A stretch of DNA of 35,777 nt, from the NCBI GenBank assembly GCA_021443545.1, contig JABUTU010000063.1, forward strand, positions 1 to 35,777. Direction: 5' to 3'. Position numbers and translations under genes: made by a program. The notes below the pieces were generated by a model. It ran no database searches, had not been told where the DNA came from, and was given only the letters and a program-made list of their open reading frames with translations. Shown here piece by piece: positions 31,301 through 34,796 of the stretch. Within the stretch, counting starts at the first letter, position 1. Each line of letters begins with the position of its first letter. This DNA comes from Marinilabiliaceae bacterium. Lineage in GTDB: Bacteria > Bacteroidota > Bacteroidia > Bacteroidales > Marinilabiliaceae.

Positions 31301-33714
31301 GCGCAGCCATCGAAGAGTTTTCTACTCGCATCGACAACCTCTCGGTTAGTGATGTAGTTATCGATAGCGACTTCGAAGAGGTGATTGTCGACTTCAAGCC
31401 TGCTGATGGCGACGCTATCAAGGAGTATGAGATTGTCATTACAGACAAGGATGGTAATGTCGTGAAAACTGAGACCGTCGATAGCAGAGATATCGATACC
31501 CTACCAATACACATCCCTGGTTTGACTCCAGGCGAAGACTACGTCATCAGCATCACTCCTGTTGATATCAACGGAGAGAAGGGCACGACGGTTGATACTC
31601 CTGTCTCAACAAAGAGCCTTGACGGAATCAAACTGACCGGTTTGCGAGGCGAAACAGTTGACGAGACAACAGTTCGCATCATCTGGTCAGGGCTTGAAGA
31701 TCAGTTTGTATCAATCAATGATGTCACAGGCTATGATATCGTAGTTAAACTCGATGGCAAGGTTATTGACGACGCTGTCGTAACAATCGATATGGAGAGT
31801 CATATAGCAACAATCACTGGTCTGAAACATGCTACTACATACGACATTGAGGTGACACCTTCAATCTCCGCTGGTAAGGGCAGTGCAACAGCTACATCGG
31901 CTACAACAGCCTTTACTGACCTGAAAGTTGAGAATATCAAGGTTACACCTGCTGACGAGTCGGCACTCGTTGAATGGACTCTTCCAGAGGCAACAGACGG
32001 ACTGTACGGATACCTGGTGGTTGTTACGGATGTCAACAATAATGTCATCTTCACAACTACGACAGATGGTGCTGACAAGACGTCTGCTACAGTTGAGTCA
32101 CTCAAGCCAGCTACTAAGTACACCGTTAAGGTTCAGCCTTCAAACGGCGTGGGTGGCTTAGGCGCTCCTGAATATAAGGAGTTCTCTACATCAGCTTCAA
32201 CTGTTGGTGTCGGGAATGTTGAGGTCGATCCTACATACGATGAGATTAAGATTGACTTTAAGCCTGCCGATGGTAACTCAATCGAGGAATACGAAGTTGT
32301 TGTCAAGGATAAAGATGGCAATGTAATTGCAACCGAGACAATAACAAACGATGAACTCAGCAAGTTACCTATCATCATAGATGGTCTGAACGATGGTACT
32401 GACTACGTAGTTGAGATTACTCCTATTGACAATAATGGTGATAAGGGTAAGACTGAGACTGTCGAAGTTTCAACTAAGAATCTCGATGACCTCAAGGTGA
32501 CAGACCTCAAGATTGACGAGGTGACAGATAACTCAATTACTGTCACATGGTCGGGCATCAGTGATGGTACTATCGACCAGTCAACAGTCACCTACCAGGT
32601 AACAGCGACTGACTCTGAGGGCAATGCTGTTCCAAGCGATAAGATTATTATCAGCGATGGAAAGGCTGCTGTCACAGGTCTTGAAGAGGGCAAGGTCTAC
32701 ACAATCACTGTAACACCTGTCATTCCAGAAGGCGTGGGTGGAGATAAGAGCGTAGAGACGGCAACCAAGATTGGAGATGTCGAGGTGGGCGATTTGACTG
32801 CAACCTACGGACAGGTGCTCTCAGATATTGCTTACCAGCTCCCAGAAGGTTGCAAGTGGGCATATCCTGAAACATCAGTGGGTAACGCCGGAGAACATTA
32901 CTTCCCCGTTATCTACACCGCTCCAAGTGGCGTAGAGAAGAGATTTGATGTCACCGTGACAGTTGAGAAGGCTAATCCTCCTATCTCTAAACTCGAAGGC
33001 ATCACAGCTCAGATAGGTCAAACCCTTGGTGATATCAACCTGCCAACAGGATTCACATGGGAGGATCCAACGATAGTTCTCGACGACTACACGGAGTATC
33101 ACGTACTTGTTGATTTCATACCAGAGGATACGGACAACTACAACACACTCTATGGTATAGATGTGGTTGTAACAGTAACCGAGAATATCCCAACAGAGTT
33201 CGATGATGAATACCTTGAACTTATGTGGAACGATGTTATCGTAGTTAACGTCATAGCGATGAAGGAAGAGTTGGGACGTGACGAAGTTGCATCATTCCAG
33301 TGGTATAAGGATGGCGAAGCAATTCCTAACGCAACCAAGCAGTTCTACTGCGAGTTGGGTGGCTTAGACGGCGAGTATAAAGCAGTCGTAACCACTAAGT
33401 ATGGAAGGGAGATAACCGTAGGTCCGAAGAGAATTGAGCTTCAGGCTGACGAAACATTCAAAGTAGCCGCTAATCCAAGCGAAGTGAGTGTGGGACAGGA
33501 GTTCAAAGTCGAGGTAGGTGGTTTGACACCTGAAGAGATGAAGAAGGCTCAGCTCTACATCTACGACGTCAAGGGTTCAATGGTATATGAATCCCTTAAG
33601 ATAAGCGAGAGTAACAGTGTGATACTTCCTGCAAGAACAGAAAGAGGTATTTGCATAGTTATTGTCATCGTAAACAATAACAAGATGCAGAACTGCAAAC
33701 TCCTTGTAAAATAA
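16396..33714 (+). CDS. Giant fibronectin type III-repeat surface protein with T9SS-like tail
   Basis: A 5,772-residue protein. I chose the ATG at 16396 because it gives a clean signal peptide (M-K-K-L-I-Q-L-L-F-A, cleavage after G-L-A, residue 20); an in-frame ATG 29 codons earlier would bury it. Layout: unrecognised N-terminal domain (21-327); 18 irregular Fn3-like domains (328-2168); 34 Fn3-like domains in an ordered A-B-C cycle (2169-5461); two small beta domains of MBG-like character with Y-G-Q/I-G-Q starts (5462-5597); an Ig-like domain with Q-W-Y-K-D-G (5598-5687); and a C-terminal domain (5688-5772) ending K-L-L-V-K, resembling a type A T9SS sorting signal. No catalytic motif was seen. 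It is probably a very long adhesin or surface filament. The downstream barrel gene follows after 32 bp. Confidence 0.9.
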   Translation: MKKLIQLLFAFLAVPIAGLAQLDTDKYEYMLIKPEHFNVDVIYTAGESLAETDVMDDKTCNGTGHQNIGEYPNKANDASYTDHSHGNTRGVFYDKNFPKARESQTFKPLPDDRILKGTGDGLCWYLQPYNQNNAIKLTGPNRPADKNGGPFYALKSGSTWTRGSFQPTDPESVTLTFENEGVYKAFYVAATATNVAGSTANMYVTVNFSDGTTETPDPFQVADWCAGAKNLTSGYATKTYRYHYFDDNQNESGYSDGFRVGAYIKSCKVVINTKKLIKSVTISTVNAANPCNPPSGGDAPLYVTIFAITGEKGELEGPEITEEQEAASKASITATDPDDLNSPWEFDAKWEQSSVVGYYLSVSKNRGMTDFVDGYNLKVVDHDSGLSGSTISSHVTGLDEGTIYYYAVKGYNKENNIITQVTNYSRVIEFATSINNVGGDDFLNIRTKDIGAYDFTAEWTPLTQYNAVTGYKLQLYAGEGCSLTNCPDDCLIRTIAVSGNSASECYIDGLEPDVEYFIKITPTSSYNNGMEGIASIAAAATTDITKASVDPVSVTYISSSSCQLDWSALNSAKVKGYKIYKSNSALTEANYASGTPATVTTNTYTATGLSTTAKTYFAVVPYTNDTNCKPAFAVFDPTVLVATISSTSTTTNSIALQLQAAGTYYTWNFKYGRYDRNTSSGTASVDEYKIFYSADKNFSNVQEKVFNVTATSSPYSANYTLNNLSEGTVYYIKAQPSQKYKTRAYSSSYIYYVEQDVTKDYNFSTTGNVLTVWTSISNIKPSNLKASNIECTSFDLSWDCTATAVTKYEVYVNGAKVGETNATSFTVTGLSYETTYNNIYVKPFDANNQTGQNSDGINVTTGTVHGTSVDDFAGTALSTTSTSLMWTPITTNTGYYSGYRIYRSVGGGAFNQIAQINSLSTATYTDSNLDVYKMYQYKIVPIDIKNHECSMSDAISVRTLPDFDENMQVTGVAADSPTQSKIHVSWNKINSTLISKYVINYSKNADMSDASQVEAGNVDNYDVQPLDFGTRYYFTVQAYAEELDKYTKPSAIVSACTDIDWNQEITAVCGAAANGGDNTISVAWQPSTLTGVKGYHIYYSKVQNSFNNTDRVFVDYKDSSGNLNSSYTFTNLDPSTTYYYKFRTVDYSGNEGKESSSDPACSSQSETVTNMSGNEVVRNLNVINIQTTSARITWLEPENASGVDHYIVVVKDAKGNTLINTTSTNLAYDVTGLTHATNYTVEVTPANAANSTGKAASKSFATKLDQSITVTNPQASPRSTSVIEVTWTVQCNNDAIEGYHIYYSKDAAMNGASTMTVKGVNATKGRITGLEVYTEYFIQVVPYMSSTEATKSAIVSAKTYLSSDVTVEIAVDPAKMEVTAKWYKANADAVQNYFVSLIKKTTTGETVLGSECINRSEAQTDDGGTFFSHTFTGLQEGTNYEVRVDTYGSDGCTTVDDIDNYGGSASKEFHTDIKDIAASDLSITAGSVKATEVGLEWTNTDCDAITGYYIEYSTTSTFDNGTTNRISISSAYNSTTLKSLEPGTDYWFRSQAYAPDKVSSKYSNVVSATTLIDETIKVTNDITATGAANKVIVNWTPAANNKVTGYYVYYCLDADCSCTNTVVDVPGRSAKTTTISGLPAGTTYYVKVVPYDGNGAKGGDSNIASATTNIDETVTLGSDVTATPQYVGGKHQIKLEWDKSVNAAVTGYYVYYAESSETLKTATPHDAGNNATYTIDNLKGATKYYIKVVPYDKSKNLGGAKYADATTLVDSSITVKNVTATGAEHSIEVSWTPLTGVAGYHIYYCAEAACSCSTFASVNGAETQNTIITATPDLPAATKYYVKVVPFDALGNEGGDSNIAEATTTIDSSVKVTITATGGEKKVTVAWDKAASGITNYRVFYSTQISADGKNLVDASYKDAGSFASSATNSVTYDVTGLNSATLYYFQVLPLVNSMEGSKSNIVSATTTITSDLKVSGVKVEAGAVAADNLTASLVISWNELTANTGITGYKVYYSTNSDMSDAQFVTTGTTGTQTISGLTPATKYYVQVAPLAGSNEGGKSDIVEGATAISNKVVAQFLVAVGGDKTVSLSWQAATNTNVSGYYVYYAENEADLASATPLDAANKTTYNITGLKPSTTYWAKVVPYVLSKGSYSFGGDSNHASATTKISSDVKALITSVTPTENSVTVVWTAPENSDAVDAYIVTINKKSDGTEVKKVSVDAPTTTTTITGLSAATNYTVTVAPATIEGETTTLGGSDSKEFATLIGTLSVDDADITTTPGYYDMSVTFPLLSNDAIKEYTVTISDGTNSQTKTVSASTDLPVKFDGLNANTEYTISVTPKHTNNTAGTTTSVTKSTLNPANVSVSNLAVQSTTETSATVQWSGVANIDESGIYGYQILVDGQVVSATISGKTATITGLESSKEYTIGVTPILKKGTAAGDSGTMKTCDATTKMSSSSKVVITKVTPAETSASFEWTCPANNDAITGYEVRVLNGATEVHKSVASGKNTNSYTVPAGTLTAGTDYKVVIRPTDGTNFGTSAEATFATTCANIQVSSISATPAYTSMTVSFTKVSATAIDSYKIEILKGTSNVGTATVTNADLENSSKYPVKFTGLDANTQYTIKVTPYDGTTAAKTATTTKSTLDPTDITVDIISGETLGVTSVKASWKSTLKYPATYPSVESGDLEGYVITCNGATVAAGNMQISGNSVTINNLSGSTEYTIGITPIIAGIECTESTVSVMTAMGNDLQVTITGFTPNNSDVTKGTLNWTLPANTASVDGLKATITPAKGGSAVFTKNDIAKTATSLDVTGLTAGTDYIARVWFYSGSTDATPATYNFSTAITSLTASDVQMTAGYDKIKVDFKTASGDAIDQYEVVLTGGGKTFTKTVKVADLSDKTKGSVLFEGLSTNTEYGVVITPKDTDNSTSGTATTEVKKSTKNPADVTVEGLTAIDVKTNSIKVQWTGLSDASLTLAEVSKYNVYLDGVKVSEVSKELKVSELTGLTNATQYKIEIQPVLTYGDGGKSEVTVTTLIGDVAVTITTITPATTSAKIEWTTPTNKDGITGYEVKIYQGTTVKYTTTVSGNTTAVCNIPTGTLTEGTDYKAEVRAVAGATQSSKSDEKTFSTLCTNVTATGVKATASYTSMVVEFTPATATAVDKYKVVVKQGATEKFSTELTLDDLNDATKYPVKVTGLNPNTAYTVTVTPYDTDADAANQKGKETTINVNTKNPSAITVTDLTGHTIDQESISATWSGLSDKTAEGDISGYTIELKKGGTVISSPAYTIDGNKVTFTGLTSATQYTIGVTPLIKGVSGTKATTTASTSMGGDVKVSDLTFTANESDATKGTLTWTLPENRATIDGYMIVVAPANGGANVVDNKTVGKEIDTYNVTGLALGTKYTATVMAYKDANKADAVTTSFTTSIAELKASDLTLTAGYDKMHVEFSPASGDAIDQYDIIIKDGTTVVSTQHVIVASSTLDDNGKYSVDFSSLTPDTEYTIVVTPKDNDPLENGSYETGEELSDTQSTKNPADVVVSGLTVVNTTTSSVKVQWTGLTDSGLIASEVSGYNVYIDDVKVEGASVIVDKSAKTAEIKGLDNAKEYKVEIQPVLVYGDGGKEDVMATTLIGDAVVEITNITPAKTSAKVEWSTPTNKDGITGYNVKVYNGTTKAYETTVTGNATAVCNIPAGTLAEATNYRVVVRAMAGTTESSAYDEENFATLCSDVQVGSVTPTATYTTIKVEFTPVAATATAIDKYKVVITGSDFSKEVTLTNDDLNDEDKYPVVATGLKPDTEYTITVTPYDGSEAGKALSVTKSTKDPNGVTVTELTGQTVDAATISATWSGFSDAEAASEVTGYVITLNGNSAPHTISGNKVTFTGLTNSTEYTIGVTPIIGGVSSGSEVTTTAHTAMGEGVTITNLKFTADTNDATKGSLTWNKPTNDAAIQGYKVTIVPTGGGDKIADGALVDKLDLQYAVTGLAAGTTYTASVQGYSSTGVTAAISTTFTTSIKDLQASGVTLTPDYESVKVEFTPAAGDVIDEYEVVIKKKEDGSIVDTKNIKTTEIGVDNSKYPVVFSPLDANTEYTVEITPKDTDKPSSDPEYSGNKISEDIKTSNPGTVTVNNLAVVETNESTIVVDWSGLTDSTIADEKVDHYVVYLNGTETTAVVDKDNKTATISGLTNATDYTVAIQPIFTFGDGKTSDTVSARTSVGNAQVSGITVTPDKTDAVIEWTVPTNNAGITGYDITITDADNKVVYGPITESGATANEHIVPAGTLTPGTDYTVSIKPTNGTNATTKDFATSIDGLTTTVTTTSGFTKVEVDFSPVSGNAVDSYEITVKDKNDSQVGSTITLTKEQLSSSLPLTIDNLNSGEDYTIEVRPYDGTTAGSLSSASVTTKDLSDLKVGNLNVTPAEQSATLSWDDILFDGTSFAISDLTNIEVKVYNSSNVEVGTVTLNGDKLGASINNLTAGSKYTAKVTPIVEGDKRGYTESISFSTSSSDSKATDIDITSTFDEITVDFTPASEETIVKHIVELQDSEGNTIESVEVTDPSQIPVKFTGLDDGTTYIVVITPVDEDGKPAVATDETITTKDLDDITLENFRVTDTTTTTAVLKWDDIKYEETSFNMGDVTGFNIIVKDSEGGVVSCTTSVNADKKGATISGLEEGKNYTVIVAPVIAAGTGSSSSEDFHTSIENAKVDNLVVEPDYDEIIIDFDPEDEDKDAVKEYEVVISDEDGNPVKTETITDPDQLPLIITPLEPGKQYTVDVTPVDEDGNKGKTTSETVNTKSLTDLKVQNLKGETIDTQTIKVTWIGFSDTEITNDKVIGYDIVVKKTDGTVASDAVVSINKEGEFATISGLDIATTYNVSVAPIIAAGTGASETVSATTAIGEISVSDIKVTSTETTAHIEWTNPSTTDGIAGYEVVVKDAEGNEFVKTTDSSTDTSIDFIDLTPGTKYTVTIRPKDESSKYGSAAIEEFSTRIDNLSVSDVVIDSDFEEVIVDFKPADGDAIKEYEIVITDKDGNVVKTETVDSRDIDTLPIHIPGLTPGEDYVISITPVDINGEKGTTVDTPVSTKSLDGIKLTGLRGETVDETTVRIIWSGLEDQFVSINDVTGYDIVVKLDGKVIDDAVVTIDMESHIATITGLKHATTYDIEVTPSISAGKGSATATSATTAFTDLKVENIKVTPADESALVEWTLPEATDGLYGYLVVVTDVNNNVIFTTTTDGADKTSATVESLKPATKYTVKVQPSNGVGGLGAPEYKEFSTSASTVGVGNVEVDPTYDEIKIDFKPADGNSIEEYEVVVKDKDGNVIATETITNDELSKLPIIIDGLNDGTDYVVEITPIDNNGDKGKTETVEVSTKNLDDLKVTDLKIDEVTDNSITVTWSGISDGTIDQSTVTYQVTATDSEGNAVPSDKIIISDGKAAVTGLEEGKVYTITVTPVIPEGVGGDKSVETATKIGDVEVGDLTATYGQVLSDIAYQLPEGCKWAYPETSVGNAGEHYFPVIYTAPSGVEKRFDVTVTVEKANPPISKLEGITAQIGQTLGDINLPTGFTWEDPTIVLDDYTEYHVLVDFIPEDTDNYNTLYGIDVVVTVTENIPTEFDDEYLELMWNDVIVVNVIAMKEELGRDEVASFQWYKDGEAIPNATKQFYCELGGLDGEYKAVVTTKYGREITVGPKRIELQADETFKVAANPSEVSVGQEFKVEVGGLTPEEMKKAQLYIYDVKGSMVYESLKISESNSVILPARTERGICIVIVIVNNNKMQNCKLLVK
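16456..17376 (+). other. Unrecognised N-terminal domain of the giant protein
   Basis: Residues 21-327, before the Fn3 array. Beta-rich, with many aromatic and Asn/Gly residues (for example V-Y-K-A-F-Y-V-A-A-T-A and Y-R-Y-H-Y-F-D-D-N), consistent with a jelly-roll or other beta-sandwich. It includes F-K-P-L-P-D-D-R-I-L-K-G-T-G-D-G-L-C-W-Y and several cysteines. As the only non-repeated globular part at the distal end of a long stalk, it is the best candidate for the ligand-binding head. That is inference from position, not from a known family. Confidence 0.5.
17377..22899 (+). repeat. Fn3 array 1: about 18 irregular domains
   Basis: Residues 328-2168, about 102 residues per domain. Most show the Fn3 pattern: a core Trp on strand B, then G-Y-x-[IV]-Y-Y-S on strand C, then G-L-x-x-x-T-x-Y-[YF]-x-[KR]-V on strands E-F and a closing A-T-T. 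Domains 13 and 15 share a C-x4-C-S-C motif after Y-Y, and domains 14 and 18 share Y-Y-A-E with a following A-T-P-x-D-A, which suggests local duplications. Domain 4 is long, with an insert rich in Tyr and Ser. Boundaries are by eye. Confidence 0.8.
22900..32778 (+). repeat. Fn3 array 2: 34 domains in an A-B-C cycle with ~1.75-kb super-repeats
   Basis: Residues 2169-5461, about 97 per domain. Three domain types follow in order. Type A has W-x-x-P and [I/V]-x-G-Y; type B has Phe in place of the core Trp, as V-[DE]-F-x-P-A, with a D-A-I-D-x-Y-like strand; type C has W-S/T-G-[LFI] with a longer loop before strand C. Twelve cycles are seen, two of them lacking A. Pairs of cycles form blocks at about 22900-24627, 24628-26370, 26371-28122, 28123-29889, a short 29890-31059, and 31060-32778. 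Within blocks I-IV every second A domain carries P-[AT]-G-T-L before its strand F. Confidence 0.85.
32779..33714 (+). other. C-terminal domains and T9SS-like sorting tail of the giant protein
   Basis: Two related beta domains (residues 5462-5526 and 5527-5597; each opens G-x-x-L-x-D-I and closes V-D/V-V-T-V-T-V), then an Ig-like domain (5598-5687) with Q-W-Y-K-D-G-E-A-I and a conserved cysteine, then the C-terminal domain (33457-33714). The tail shows the usual order: N-P-S near the start, L-Y-I-Y-D-V-K-G-S-M-V-Y in the middle, and a hydrophobic last hairpin ending L-L-V-K. Such tails direct T9SS export and are usually cleaved on the surface. Confidence 0.75.
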
Positions 33715-33746
33715 ATGAAGTAGCACCCTAACAAACTCAGTACTAT

Positions 33747-34664
33747 ATGAACTATATAAAATCAATATTAACAACAGCTTTGGCACTGTCGACGATGTCG
33801 GCAGTTGCCCAAAGCATCTCTAACGACATCCGTCTTAGTCGTTCTACTATTGCTCCTACTTTTGAGGAGGTGAAGTTTATCAGTATAGGTATCAATGGAG
33901 GAGAGAGTTCTCTCCACTTCGACCCTGACTGTGGTGACCGTTCTCTCGGTGGTGGGGGTTCCTTTAGTATCGACTATAACCAGTTCTTCAATCGTAATTG
34001 GGGTATCACAGCTGGCTTGGGAGCCTCTCTGAGTAATAGTAAAATCAGTCTTGATGACACTTTGAAATATGAGATGAAAGATGTTGAGAACAATCAAGAG
34101 CTCCTGTTCAAAGTTATCATGGACGGATGGACAGAGAAACAGCGTAGCGTACAACTCGACATCCCTATTGGCGCTCTATTTCGTCATAACTTCACCAACA
34201 GACTGACATTTATGGCAAGCGCTGGTGTCAAGTTGAGTTTCCCTCTTCGAACCAAATATGAGGTTCTCGAAGGCTCGTACGAGACTAAGGGATACTACAA
34301 AAAGACAGGTGTTGAGATTGACGATCTTCCACATCATGGATTCCTGCTGACAGATCCACGTCCAGCCAGCAAGATTCCTACGAAAGTGGTCAGTGCCTCA
34401 CTGTTCCTTGATGCTACACTCATCAATCGTCTAAACCGCAATATCAATATCTTCTATGGTGTCTTTGCGGCCTTAGGTGTGACCGATAACGGCAAAAGTC
34501 ATGATGATGCTGTGGTAGACCCAAATCGCAAATATACCAGTGTTATGGCTTCCGATAAGGTCGACCGCTTTAACGTTCGTAACTTCGGCTTGCGCGCAGG
34601 TATAAAGATTCCTATCTCATTCTTCCGCAACCGCTTCGGCAAATACCACCATTCAAGTTACTAA
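33747..34664 (+). CDS. Outer-membrane beta-barrel protein, partner candidate of the giant
   Basis: A 305-residue protein with a Sec signal peptide (M-N-Y-I-K-S then a hydrophobic core, cleavage after A-V-A, before Q-S) and about 8-12 amphipathic beta strands typical of an OMP beta-barrel. Examples are I-S-I-G-I-N-G-G, W-G-I-T-A-G-L-G-A-S-L and N-F-G-L-R-A-G-I-K-I. The chain ends in Tyr, as many barrels end in an aromatic residue. There is no OmpA peptidoglycan-binding domain, and the N-terminus lacks the usual PorP/SprF opening. The gene starts 32 bp after the giant gene with no terminator between, so the two are probably one transcript. It may anchor the giant, help its export, or be an unrelated porin. 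Confidence 0.8.
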   Translation: MNYIKSILTTALALSTMSAVAQSISNDIRLSRSTIAPTFEEVKFISIGINGGESSLHFDPDCGDRSLGGGGSFSIDYNQFFNRNWGITAGLGASLSNSKISLDDTLKYEMKDVENNQELLFKVIMDGWTEKQRSVQLDIPIGALFRHNFTNRLTFMASAGVKLSFPLRTKYEVLEGSYETKGYYKKTGVEIDDLPHHGFLLTDPRPASKIPTKVVSASLFLDATLINRLNRNINIFYGVFAALGVTDNGKSHDDAVVDPNRKYTSVMASDKVDRFNVRNFGLRAGIKIPISFFRNRFGKYHHSSY

Positions 34665-34689
34665 TAGAACTAACTGACTATACAATCAA

Positions 34690-34719
34690 GAGGCTGTATC
34701 AGATGTCTGGTACAGCCTC
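34690..34719 (+). terminator. Rho-independent terminator after the beta-barrel gene
   Basis: A hairpin with arms GAGGCTGTATC and GGTACAGCCTC (11 bp including one G-T pair) around an 8-base loop, beginning 26 bp after the barrel stop and followed by A-A-T-T-A-T-T-T. It ends the giant/barrel transcript. Confidence 0.8.
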
Positions 34720-34796
34720 AATTATTTAGAGTATTCAACGAAATCGTATAACCTATTACACTACACTTACTATCAAGGACATGTGACGCGGGAGTA

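Noticed and set aside
28786-31514. Long minus-strand open frames inside the giant gene, for example 28786-29427 and 30801-31514
   Set aside because: They are antisense to well-patterned Fn3 domains, have low-complexity Ser/Val/Thr composition mirroring the repeats, and show no start context or family motif.
17377-32778. Fn3 repeats considered as a CRISPR-like or short tandem DNA array
   Set aside because: Similarity is at protein level in units of about 290-310 bp in one continuous reading frame; there are no identical short repeats with unique spacers.
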